This document shows, one piece after another, positions 1 to 6,613 of a DNA stretch of 12,931 bases. The position numbers and the translations under genes are program-made. This DNA comes from Acidimicrobiia bacterium. Lineage in GTDB: Bacteria > Actinomycetota > Acidimicrobiia > Acidimicrobiales > Acidimicrobilacustridaceae. The stretch is taken from assembly GCA_016462055.1 (NCBI GenBank), contig JAEMTX010000018.1:4213-17143 (forward strand), read 5' to 3'. Under the pieces are notes generated by a model. That model searched no databases. It had not been told where the DNA came from and worked only from the letters and a program-made list of their open reading frames with translations. The first letter of the stretch is position 1. Each line of letters opens with the position of its first letter.

Positions 1-66
1 ACAACAACGACGACAACGACTCCTGCACCGACTACCACGCTAACGATTCCCGTTCTCCCCGCCCCC
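1..66 (+). repeat. Thr/Pro-rich low-complexity coding tract
   Basis: ACN codons dominate the first 15 codons (seven Thr in a row, then Pro/Ala/Thr), followed by Pro-rich sequence up to about codon 22. The tract lies inside the sugar dehydrogenase-like frame, just before its VDPASKRVLLTI segment. It probably encodes a flexible, possibly surface-exposed loop. Its left limit is not visible. Confidence 0.6.
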
Positions 67-834
67 ATTGTTGATCCAGCTTCGAAGCGCGTCTTACTCA
101 CCATTCCCCGCGAAGGCACCACGAATTACTCCGGACAACTCACCCTTGGGCGCGATGGCTACCTCTACATCGGTGTCGGCGATTCCCCGAATGGGAGTGC
201 CGACAAGACGGCTCAGAACCCAGAGTCCCTGCTCGGAAAGATTCTGCGCATCGACCCCAGCGGAGAAAAAGCGTCCGCAACCGACCCCTACGCCATTCCG
301 CCAGACAATCCGTACGCCAAGAGCGGAGGTTCACCACAGATCTGGACCATCGGCGCCCAGAACCCGTTGCGATTTAGTTTTGATCGCGCCAATGGGAATA
401 TGTGGGTCGCCGATGCCGGCCGCTCACAATTTGGAGAAATTGACTACCTTCCCGCCTCGAAAGGTGGCGGAGCCGGCGCCAACCTCGGATGGCCATTCAA
501 GGAAGGAAAAGAGCCTGGCCCCAGTCCTTCCGGTGCTCCATCCTCGCTCGAGACACCCATCGCGGTGAGCCCAACTACGGGAAGCGACTGCCCAATTATC
601 GGCGGGTTCGTCTACCGGGGGTCGGTGACCGAACTGCAAGGTGTCTATATCTATGGCGACTTTTGCAGCGGGACCATCAAAGGTCTTCTCCAACGCAAAG
701 GCATCGTGTTGGATGACAAAGCCATCGGACCGCAAGCCGGTGCAAAGTCACTCGTGGCCTTTGCTGAAGATAACCAAGGCGAGTTGTATTTCGTTACCGC
801 CGGCGGATCGGTGCAGCGCCTGGTGGCGGCATGA
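1..834 (+). CDS. PQQ-type glucose/sorbosone dehydrogenase-like beta-propeller, 5' end outside the window
   Basis: The reading frame is open from base 1 and gives 277 codons plus a TGA stop. Family signatures (PF07995 type) are recognisable in order: GQLTLGRDGYLYIGVGD (about 45-61), SLLGKILRIDP, IPPDNPYA, NPLRFSFDR (121-129), WVADAGRSQFGEIDY, GWPFKEG and FVYRG...YIYGDFCSG. Typical members are secreted, Ca-dependent, PQQ-binding sugar dehydrogenases, but many homologues have no known substrate. Two things are odd. The expected catalytic His in the HNGGQL region is absent (TNYSGQL, 41-47), and the Arg of the usual RNP motif is Gln (Q120). A Thr/Pro-rich run (1-22) sits where the propeller core would normally continue, so it is more likely an internal insertion than a signal-peptide linker. 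The stop overlaps the next gene by 4 bases, so the two are probably co-transcribed. Fold assignment is confident; dehydrogenase activity is doubtful. Confidence 0.85.
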   Translation, partial: TTTTTTTPAPTTTLTIPVLPAPIVDPASKRVLLTIPREGTTNYSGQLTLGRDGYLYIGVGDSPNGSADKTAQNPESLLGKILRIDPSGEKASATDPYAIPPDNPYAKSGGSPQIWTIGAQNPLRFSFDRANGNMWVADAGRSQFGEIDYLPASKGGGAGANLGWPFKEGKEPGPSPSGAPSSLETPIAVSPTTGSDCPIIGGFVYRGSVTELQGVYIYGDFCSGTIKGLLQRKGIVLDDKAIGPQAGAKSLVAFAEDNQGELYFVTAGGSVQRLVAA

Positions 835-1712
835 CCGATTCCAATTTCACGACGGAAGTCCCCGATGATGCCGTGACACGACGCAAGATCTTTGCCGGGC
901 GCACCCTTTCCGACGGGAAAAAGCTCTTCTGGTGGCGCGAAATTCTGATCGTCATCGTCGTCGACGTCGTGTACGAAACAATCCGAAATCTTTCCGCCGG
1001 AAAACCAGACAAAGCATACGAAAATGCGCTCCTCATCATCGATTGGCAGCGCAACTTTGGCATTTGGCACGAACAAGCAATGCAGAATTTCGCCCTCAAC
1101 TACACACCGCTCATCGTTTTCGCTAATTACTTCTACGGTTCGGTGTACATCGCCGCCACCTTATTCACCCTTGTCTTCCTCTATTCCAAGTTCCCCGATG
1201 ACTATTCGTTATTCAGAAACACACTTGCCATCGGAACATTGTGCGGACTCATCGGCTTTGCCTCGTTCCCACTCATGCCCCCGCGCCTACTTGACGACAC
1301 GATTCTCCTCAACGGAGTGAACGCCGGTAACTGGTTTGGATTTGTCGACACCCTCGTGGAGTACCCCACGTTCTGGTCATTCAACGATGAAACGATAAAG
1401 TCGATATCGAATCAGTTTGCGGCGATGCCTTCGTTGCACTGCGGTTGGGCGTTCTTCACACTGATTGCGCTACTCCCAAGGGTGAAATCCCGATGGGCAA
1501 AGACCCTCGTTGTGCTCTACCCAATCATGACCGTCTACGTCGTCGTCATCACCGGTAATCACTACGTACTTGACGCTGTCGCAGGATTCTTGCTCTTCAC
1601 CGTTGCCTATCTCATTGCCCGCAAGGTCACTCGAGCCGGGCGGGGCAGACCCATAGAGGCCTCTTCAAACTCAGTCGAACCTGCGGTTTCCAACAACGGC
1701 TTGCCGTCCTAG
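831..1712 (+). CDS. PAP2-superfamily membrane phosphatase/phosphotransferase (inositolphosphotransferase-like)
   Basis: This 293-residue protein has about five or six hydrophobic segments. Its ATG overlaps the preceding stop (ATGA), indicating translational coupling. PAP2 motif C2 is MPSLHCGW (S201, H203) and motif C3 is GNHYVLDAVAG (H244, D248), which supplies the His-Asp pair of the vanadium-haloperoxidase-like active site. The classical C1 motif (K-x6-RP) is not evident; MPPRL at 149-153 occupies that area. This pattern resembles the PAP2_3/IPC-synthase-like subfamily (PF14378). Known relatives dephosphorylate lipid phosphates or transfer phospho-head groups (phosphoinositol in the eukaryotic IPC synthases) at the membrane. 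The cytosolic N-terminus is about 35 residues and the C-terminal tail is basic, then polar. A lipid substrate is inferred, and the neighbouring glycosyltransferase and de-N-acetylase make a glycolipid context plausible but unproven. Confidence 0.85.
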   Translation: MTDSNFTTEVPDDAVTRRKIFAGRTLSDGKKLFWWREILIVIVVDVVYETIRNLSAGKPDKAYENALLIIDWQRNFGIWHEQAMQNFALNYTPLIVFANYFYGSVYIAATLFTLVFLYSKFPDDYSLFRNTLAIGTLCGLIGFASFPLMPPRLLDDTILLNGVNAGNWFGFVDTLVEYPTFWSFNDETIKSISNQFAAMPSLHCGWAFFTLIALLPRVKSRWAKTLVVLYPIMTVYVVVITGNHYVLDAVAGFLLFTVAYLIARKVTRAGRGRPIEASSNSVEPAVSNNGLPS

Positions 1713-1721
1713 TCACTCGGT

Positions 1722-2870
1722 TCAAGAACGAAGGCTCATCGCCAATCGATAGGCCTCGACGTTGCGCTGGACCACACCGGACCAATCCACCGGTGATGGT
1801 GTTGCACGGTTATGTTCCGTTATCCGGTCCCGCAATTGCCGATCAGTGACAATTCGCAACAATTGCTCGACCATGTCCTGATCAGAATCAGCAAGAAGTC
1901 CTTCTTGTTCGTGACGAACAAATTCGCGGATCCCCGTTTGTGATTTCGCAACAACCGGAAGACCGGCACAACGACCCTCAAGTGCAGCAATGCCAAACGA
2001 TTCAAGATTCGCTGGTGCAACAAACACGTCGGATCGGGAAAAGATATTGCGAATCTCTTCTCGTGTGCGACGACCGACCAACTTCACCACATCGTTTAGT
2101 CCGTGGGCACGCACAAACTTCTCGAGCCGTGACAGCTCAGGTCCATCCCCAATAATGACCATCTTCAGTTGCAAATCACTGGGCAAGCGGCGAACCACTT
2201 CGTCCACCATACGAAGTAAGTGCATCGGACGTTTGCGCGGCGCCAATCGCATCACCGATACCAGTGTCACCACCGACGGATCTCGTTCGGTCGGTTCAAC
2301 GCGCCACGTATCGTTCTCAATCCCATTAGGCAGGACGACAACGTGGCTGCCTTTCCTTGCCATCTTGCGGATGGGGGCCGCAGCAACCTCACTCACCCCA
2401 GAAAGCACCACTGGCCACTTACCCCACCTACCTATCGCATTCAGCGCCATGAACATCGGGGTTGCATAACTCCAGATGCAATGAACGGTGACGACAGTTG
2501 GAATCGCTGCATGCTGCGCTGCCCGCGCTCCGATATACGCCAGTGGACTGACAACGCCACCATGAAACTGGGCGACATCAACGTTCTCCGCTTGGAGTAG
2601 ACGGGTGACCTCCCGGAATGCTTTCCGAGTAAACGGGATATCGAATGGCAGGAGCGGAACATCAATGCGGTGAACCCGCACTCCATCAATCACTACCGGA
2701 CCAGGCGTTGTTGTCAGTACGACCACCTCGTGCCCTGCCAGTTGCAGGTGACGAGCAAGATCGTGGACCTGCATTTCGATTCCACCAAGACGCGGAACAT
2801 AACAATCAGAGATCAGAGCGATCTTGAGACGTCCAGAACTGGAACCAAAGGTGTCATCGGCGTCGGTCAC
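1722..2870 (-). CDS. Glycosyltransferase family 4 (GT-B fold)
   Basis: I place the start at a GTG (2870), giving 382 residues, because GAGGAG lies four bases upstream and GT4 homology begins soon after, at KIALISDCYVPRLGGIE (16-32). An upstream ATG at 2957 would add 29 residues with no family look and would run into the divergent deacetylase gene. The N-terminal domain carries the GGIE loop. The C-terminal domain has SVMRLAPRKRP, VIIGDGPE and the donor-binding E-x7-E motif ESFGIAALE (E290, E298), followed by GLPVVA. Such enzymes transfer a sugar from an NDP-sugar with retention, usually onto lipids, inositol or polysaccharide at the inner face of the membrane. It resembles MshA/Pim-type actinobacterial enzymes in general layout, but I cannot assign an acceptor. 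It converges on the PAP2 gene with a 9-base gap. Confidence 0.9.
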   Translation of the reverse strand: MTDADDTFGSSSGRLKIALISDCYVPRLGGIEMQVHDLARHLQLAGHEVVVLTTTPGPVVIDGVRVHRIDVPLLPFDIPFTRKAFREVTRLLQAENVDVAQFHGGVVSPLAYIGARAAQHAAIPTVVTVHCIWSYATPMFMALNAIGRWGKWPVVLSGVSEVAAAPIRKMARKGSHVVVLPNGIENDTWRVEPTERDPSVVTLVSVMRLAPRKRPMHLLRMVDEVVRRLPSDLQLKMVIIGDGPELSRLEKFVRAHGLNDVVKLVGRRTREEIRNIFSRSDVFVAPANLESFGIAALEGRCAGLPVVAKSQTGIREFVRHEQEGLLADSDQDMVEQLLRIVTDRQLRDRITEHNRATPSPVDWSGVVQRNVEAYRLAMSLRS

Positions 2871-2874
2871 ACGA

Positions 2875-2880
2875 CTCCTC
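2875..2880 (-). promoter_or_regulatory. Ribosome binding site fixing the glycosyltransferase start
   Basis: On the minus strand the sequence reads GAGGAG, then four bases, then GTG at 2870. The spacing is short but the match is strong. No comparable site precedes the ATG at 2957. Confidence 0.6.
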
Positions 2881-2904
2881 GGGACAGTGGACGAACACTG
2901 GTTC

Positions 2905-2910
2905 ACGGTA
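2905..2910 (-). promoter_or_regulatory. Possible -10 box of the glycosyltransferase gene
   Basis: TACCGT on the minus strand would place a transcription start near 2898 and leave a leader of about 28 bases that contains the GAGGAG site. No good -35 is visible; the CTTACA about 16 bases upstream is weak. Confidence 0.3.
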
Positions 2911-2929
2911 GTCCTCGCCGCCGCCCTGT

Positions 2930-2935
2930 AAGAAT
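2930..2935 (+). promoter_or_regulatory. Leaderless-type -10 box of the PIG-L deacetylase gene
   Basis: AAGAAT preceded by TGT (an extended -10 form, TG at 2927-2928) ends six bases before the ATG at 2942. No Shine-Dalgarno lies between. The predicted transcription start falls on or next to the A of the ATG, so the mRNA would be leaderless. Confidence 0.45.
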
Positions 2936-2941
2936 GCGCAA

Positions 2942-3775
2942 ATGCCACACGGGACATTGGTCGCTTTTCACGCCCACCCTGATGACGAGGCGCTCCTCGA
3001 TGCCGGCACCCTGGCCCGGGCCGCCCAAGCAGGACACCGAGTCATCTTGGTGCTCGCTACCCGCGGTGACGCCGGCGATGTTGGCGATGGAGTCTTGGAA
3101 GCCAACGAGGTTCTCGCGCAACGACGCTCCTCCGAAGCCGAGGCTTCAGCGGCCGCAATCGGTGTCGCTCGGGTCGTATTCCTCGACTACCTCGACTCAG
3201 GACATTCGCCCGACGCCAACGGAATTTGGCCTGCCGGCACGTTCTGCGCGGCGAGTGTCGACGAGGCTGCCGACGCTCTGGTTGCCATTCTTAGCGAGGA
3301 AAACGCGTCGCTGCTTCTCGCTGACGACCGCAACGGCGGATACGGCCATCCTGATCATCAACAGGTTCATCGCGTTGCGTGGGCTGCTTCTGAGAAATTC
3401 GGCGTTCCCCTATTGCAAACAACCATCGATCGCGAATTTCTTTCTGGCGGTATCGAACTTGCAAAGGGAATGGGCTTTGAAGTCCCCGATGATTTCGTTC
3501 CCGCCGATCTCTCCACTTGGTACACACCAAATGCCCAGATCACGCACACCGTCGATGTGAGTTCTGTTCTCGAGAATCGCAAAGCCTCGATGGCCGCACA
3601 TGCCACGCAAGCAACCGGCGCGCCCGATACCGTTCGAACGCTTTCGATCTTCCTTGGTCTGCCCGATGAGATTTTTGCCATCGCATTCAGTACCGAGTGG
3701 TTTGTCCTTGCGGGCGATTCCAACTTCGCACTCCCCGATTCGTTCGCCCACCTCTTCGATTCTGTCGGTCAATGA
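2942..3775 (+). CDS. PIG-L/LmbE-family de-N-acetylase
   Basis: The 277-residue protein opens with the zinc-binding signature HAHPDDE (10-16), in which His12, Asp14 and Asp15 are the usual metal and catalytic residues. The second conserved block is GYGHPDHQQVHR (133-144), carrying the third metal His. Family members (PF02585: MshB, BshB, GlcNAc-PI deacetylase) hydrolyse the acetamide of N-acetylglucosaminyl conjugates in the cytosol. The length fits a stand-alone enzyme. The C-terminal half (about 170-277) includes WYTPNAQITHTVDVSSVLENRKASMAAHATQ-type sequence typical of MshB-like members (Lys and His-rich helix). It is coupled by ATGA to a multi-pass membrane protein and sits divergent from a GT4 gene, which suggests it trims an amino-sugar conjugate made nearby. 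A mycothiol role (MshB) is possible but not shown by the sequence. Confidence 0.9.
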   Translation: MPHGTLVAFHAHPDDEALLDAGTLARAAQAGHRVILVLATRGDAGDVGDGVLEANEVLAQRRSSEAEASAAAIGVARVVFLDYLDSGHSPDANGIWPAGTFCAASVDEAADALVAILSEENASLLLADDRNGGYGHPDHQQVHRVAWAASEKFGVPLLQTTIDREFLSGGIELAKGMGFEVPDDFVPADLSTWYTPNAQITHTVDVSSVLENRKASMAAHATQATGAPDTVRTLSIFLGLPDEIFAIAFSTEWFVLAGDSNFALPDSFAHLFDSVGQ

Positions 3776-4911
3776 CCGAATCTCCCGGAGAAGACCTTCC
3801 CGAAGTCCTTCAAGGACTGAGCGCAGAGGAATCCACCGACGCGTTTGCGGTTGTCAGTCACGAACTTCACAAAAAATCAAATGTCCGCCGCTTCGTTGAA
3901 ATCGGTGGTTCGCTTTCTGTTGTCGTCATCATTTTCGCATTTGTCATTCCAAAAATTACTGGTTCTGACTACGCCGAGATCTGGGATCAGATGGCGAAGT
4001 TGTCGGCATTGGAGATCACTGCGCTTGTCGCACTGTGGTTTCTGGGAATGCTCGCCTACACGGGGGTATTGACGAATACTCTTCCCGGACTCAAACGCAC
4101 ACAAGCACTCACGGTAAACTTTGCCGGCAGTGCTGTTTCAAACGTACTGCCGTTCGGTGGGGCAATAGGCGTAGGAGCCTCCTACGCCATCGACATGTCG
4201 TGGGGTTTCACCGCACCATCGATCACCTTGTCGATCCTTGTATCGGGCATTTGGAACATTTTCGCCAAACTCGCAATGCCAGTACTTGCGATCGTTCTTC
4301 TCATTATCTCGGGCAACGCGACGGGCAAACTCTTCGTCCCCACACTTCTCGGACTTCTCGCCTTGGTCGTTGCGGCAGTGGTCCTAGGGCTCATCATGCG
4401 CAGCGAGGGTATTGCGGAAAAAATTGGATGGCTGGGCCAAGAAATCCTCGGTTGGTTCTGCCGAGTCACCCATCGCAAGACCACCCCCGATGTCGTCAAA
4501 GTCGTTTTGGATTTTCGTCATCAGAGCATCGGCCTCGTTCGAGAACGATGGCTCTTGATCACGCTTTGGATCTTCCTGTTCAACCTCATCCAATTTGTCC
4601 TTCTCTTCGCGTGTATTCGAGCCATCGGCATTGAAAGCATCACGCTCACCGAAGCATTCGCCGCTTTTGCGTTTGCCCGGCTTCTCGAAACGATCCCGAT
4701 TACGCCAAGTGGCGTGGGTTTCGTCGAAGTGGGGGCCGCTTCGGCTCTCATCAGTTTCGGCGGACCCGAAAACGCGTCGACAGCAGCAATTTTCCTTTTC
4801 CGCGGGTTCGTTTATCTGCTCGAAATTCCGGTCGGAGCAATGGCATGGGTTGTGTGGGCTTCGATGACCCGCTGGCGACGTCCGATCGGGTCCGTCTCGC
4901 GCAATCACTAG
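3772..4911 (+). CDS. UPF0104/AglD-like multi-pass membrane protein (lysylphosphatidylglycerol synthase TM region family)
   Basis: The ATG at 3772 overlaps the deacetylase stop (ATGA). This gives 379 residues and excludes a meaningless N-terminal extension that could be read from 3697. An acidic, soluble N-terminus (1-40) precedes about eight hydrophobic segments. Two family signatures are present: SNVLPFGGAIG (123-133) in the first half and ITPSGVGFVEVG (310-321), the equivalent of the P-x-PGGxGxxE motif, in the second. Related domains occur in MprF, where they flip aminoacylated phospholipids, and in AglD-like proteins of lipid-linked glycan assembly. No C-terminal synthase domain is attached here, so a transport or flippase role at the cytoplasmic membrane is the reasonable inference. 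Its coupling to a de-N-acetylase suggests it handles an amino-sugar lipid. Confidence 0.85.
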   Translation: MTESPGEDLPEVLQGLSAEESTDAFAVVSHELHKKSNVRRFVEIGGSLSVVVIIFAFVIPKITGSDYAEIWDQMAKLSALEITALVALWFLGMLAYTGVLTNTLPGLKRTQALTVNFAGSAVSNVLPFGGAIGVGASYAIDMSWGFTAPSITLSILVSGIWNIFAKLAMPVLAIVLLIISGNATGKLFVPTLLGLLALVVAAVVLGLIMRSEGIAEKIGWLGQEILGWFCRVTHRKTTPDVVKVVLDFRHQSIGLVRERWLLITLWIFLFNLIQFVLLFACIRAIGIESITLTEAFAAFAFARLLETIPITPSGVGFVEVGAASALISFGGPENASTAAIFLFRGFVYLLEIPVGAMAWVVWASMTRWRRPIGSVSRNH

Positions 4912-4917
4912 ATGTGC

Positions 4918-4922
4918 GAGAG
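4918..4922 (+). promoter_or_regulatory. Ribosome binding site deciding the start of the first SDR
   Basis: GAGAG stands seven bases before the ATG at 4930. The alternative ATG at 4912 directly follows the upstream stop codon and has no such site, so 4930 is preferred. Confidence 0.5.
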
Positions 4923-4929
4923 TGAGCCC

Positions 4930-5766
4930 ATGGCTCATCTTTTCGACGAACGTTCCATCCTCCTCACTGACCGCGTCGCCATCGTGACCGGCGCCGCCGA
5001 GGGCATCGGACGAGATACCGCTCTCCTCTTCGCCCGATGCGGCGCAACACTGGCCATCTGCGACCGACAAGCCGATCTTCTCGCCGATGTGGCGGCACAG
5101 ATCGAAGCTCTCGGCCGACCGGTGATCACCGCTGAACTCGATGTACGCGACTCCGAGGCGGTCGATGCATTTGTAGAGAAGATCGCGGCCGCTCATGGTC
5201 ACGTTGACGTGCTCGTCAACAACGCCGGCGGCACTTTCATTTCTCCGTTCCTCGATGTGAGCCCCAAAGGCGAAGCGTCACTTATCGCCGAGAACTTCAC
5301 ACAAGCAACGCACTTCATCCGGCGTGTCGCTCCGCTCATGACCGACGGCGGCTCCATCATCAACATCACTTCGATCGAGGCCCATCAGGCTGGTCCAGGC
5401 TTCGGCATTTACGCCGCGATGAAAACTGCTCTCGAAAGTCTTTCGAAATCGCTCGCTCTTGAATTCGGAGCGCGCCGCATTCGCGTCAACTCAATCTCTC
5501 CCGACGCGCAACCCTCCGAAGGCGACAAGGGCCTACAGGCGACGCTCATCGAAAGCGACCCAGAGTTCCTTCCCGCTTTCCTTCCGCCGCTTGGCTATCT
5601 CGGAACCACCGAGGACACTGCGGCCGCAGCGCTCTTCCTCGCTTCCGATCTTTCGCGATTCATCACTGGTACCTCCATTCATGTCGACGGAGGAACATGG
5701 GCCGGCGGCGGATGGCACCGACCCGATGCAACGCGCCCCGATCACTGGGGCAGCGAAGATGTCTGA
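4930..5766 (+). CDS. Short-chain dehydrogenase/reductase (classical SDR, NAD-type)
   Basis: The protein has 278 residues from the preferred ATG (an upstream ATG at 4912 would add six). The Rossmann signature is TGAAEGIG (20-27), with Asp-Arg at the end of beta-2 (ICDRQ), which favours NAD(H) over NADP(H). NNAGG is at 97-101. The catalytic set is complete: S148, Y161 and K165 (YAAMK), with Asn in helix E (ENFTQAT). The usual G-rich C-terminal block ITGTSIHVDGG is followed by an unusual tail rich in Gly, Trp, His and Asp (GGGWHRP...DHWGSEDV). It oxidises or reduces an alcohol/ketone of unknown identity. The gene follows the UPF0104 gene by 18 bases and overlaps the next SDR by 8 bases. It may be in the same transcript as the deacetylase, but the functional break seems to lie before it. 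Confidence 0.9.
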   Translation: MAHLFDERSILLTDRVAIVTGAAEGIGRDTALLFARCGATLAICDRQADLLADVAAQIEALGRPVITAELDVRDSEAVDAFVEKIAAAHGHVDVLVNNAGGTFISPFLDVSPKGEASLIAENFTQATHFIRRVAPLMTDGGSIINITSIEAHQAGPGFGIYAAMKTALESLSKSLALEFGARRIRVNSISPDAQPSEGDKGLQATLIESDPEFLPAFLPPLGYLGTTEDTAAAALFLASDLSRFITGTSIHVDGGTWAGGGWHRPDATRPDHWGSEDV

Positions 5767-6613
5767 ACTCACGAGCCCCTGGGGTCTTGAAGGCCTTTCT
5801 ATTGTCGTAATGGGCGCCGGTGGTGGCGGCATCGGTACATCGATAAGTCGCTTCCTTGGTCATGCCGGAGCGTCAGTGGTTGCCGTCGACATCGACGCCG
5901 AGAAGTTGAAGGTGTGTACTGACGCTCTCGAGGCCGACGGAACAAGTCATCTCGGACTCATTGCCGATGGCCGCGACAAAGCCGCTCTCGCCGACGTCGT
6001 CGACAAGGCCTGCGAACTCGCACCCCTTCGCGGTTCGGTTCAGGTCGCTGGCGGCATGTGGCCACCGCAATGGTCCCCTTTCGCCAGCGACGATCCCGCA
6101 TTCGACGATGTCATGGCGCTCAACTTCGGTTCCACGGTCAACACCGTTCGCGCTGTCGGCCGTCGCCTCGTTGAACAAGGCAATGGCGGAACGCTTTGCA
6201 ACATCGCAACGACATCGGCACTCAACGGAATGCCGTATGGATCGGCCTACGCCGCTTCCAAAGCTGCGGTGCTGTCACTCACGCGTTCACTCGCCATCGA
6301 ATGGGGAAGCCGCAACATTCGTATTAACGCCGTTGCGCCTGGCTCGATCGCTACGCCAAAAAGCGCATCAACCCGCAAGGCTGGCGACACCGACCGCAAT
6401 GATCTCGAAGTCATCCCCATGCGTCGTCGTGGCACCAGCGACGACATCGCCAAAGGCGTGTTGTTCATGATGTCCGATATGTCTGCCTACGTCACCGGAC
6501 AGGTGTTGTGCATCGACGGCGGAACCTCAGTGCGCCCCACCTATAACGACAGCGAAGAACTTCCTGTGTTCGTGCACAACGAAGAACTGCGCGCCCGCCT
6601 CAAAGACTGGTAA
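5759..6613 (+). CDS. Short-chain dehydrogenase/reductase, partner of the preceding SDR
   Basis: The frame is open far upstream, but the ATG at 5759 fits the family N-terminus and overlaps the previous stop by 8 bases. It yields 284 residues. The nucleotide-binding loop is MGAGGGGIG (18-26), with Asp44 at the end of beta-2 suggesting NAD(H). The NNAG motif is altered to QVAGG (95-99). Tyr164 and Lys168 (YAASK) are present. Ser153 lies only 11 residues before the Tyr instead of about 13, so the substrate loop is shortened or Thr151 plays the Ser role. Asn is present in helix E (ALNFGS). TGQVLCIDGG is followed by a distinctive 30-residue tail ending in Trp. Because it is translationally linked to another SDR, consecutive steps or a mixed oligomer are both possible. 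Its 3' end overlaps the convergent SDR by 14 bases. Confidence 0.9.
   Translation: MSELTSPWGLEGLSIVVMGAGGGGIGTSISRFLGHAGASVVAVDIDAEKLKVCTDALEADGTSHLGLIADGRDKAALADVVDKACELAPLRGSVQVAGGMWPPQWSPFASDDPAFDDVMALNFGSTVNTVRAVGRRLVEQGNGGTLCNIATTSALNGMPYGSAYAASKAAVLSLTRSLAIEWGSRNIRINAVAPGSIATPKSASTRKAGDTDRNDLEVIPMRRRGTSDDIAKGVLFMMSDMSAYVTGQVLCIDGGTSVRPTYNDSEELPVFVHNEELRARLKDW

Noticed and set aside
1..45. Tandem ACN repeat as a microsatellite or regulatory repeat
   Set aside because: It is in frame within a coding region and is explained by a Thr-rich protein segment.
1696..1707. ACGGC-TT-GCCGT palindrome near the end of the PAP2 gene as a terminator
   Set aside because: The stem is short with a two-base loop, lies within coding sequence and has no following T-run.
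2670..3560. Open 296-codon plus-strand frame overlapping the glycosyltransferase and deacetylase genes
   Set aside because: It is Arg/Pro/Thr-rich and spans a divergent promoter region; the deacetylase frame has diagnostic zinc motifs.
3697..3771. N-terminal extension of the UPF0104 protein from an ATG at 3697
   Set aside because: The extra 25 residues are an out-of-frame reading of the deacetylase 3' end. The ATGA overlap at 3772 is the conventional coupled start.
1722..3775. Calling the glycosyltransferase and deacetylase mshA and mshB (mycothiol synthesis)
   Set aside because: Both belong to the right families, but they are divergent, and the visible motifs are shared by many other GT4 and PIG-L enzymes. 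No inositol-specific evidence can be read from the sequence.
4384..5202. Open 272-codon minus-strand frame across the UPF0104 and SDR genes
   Set aside because: It crosses a gene boundary on the other strand, and its translation is a charged, motif-free antisense shadow.
5459..5758. N-terminal extension of the second SDR from 5459
   Set aside because: It would add 100 Arg/Ser-rich residues read out of frame from the first SDR. The family N-terminus begins at 5759.
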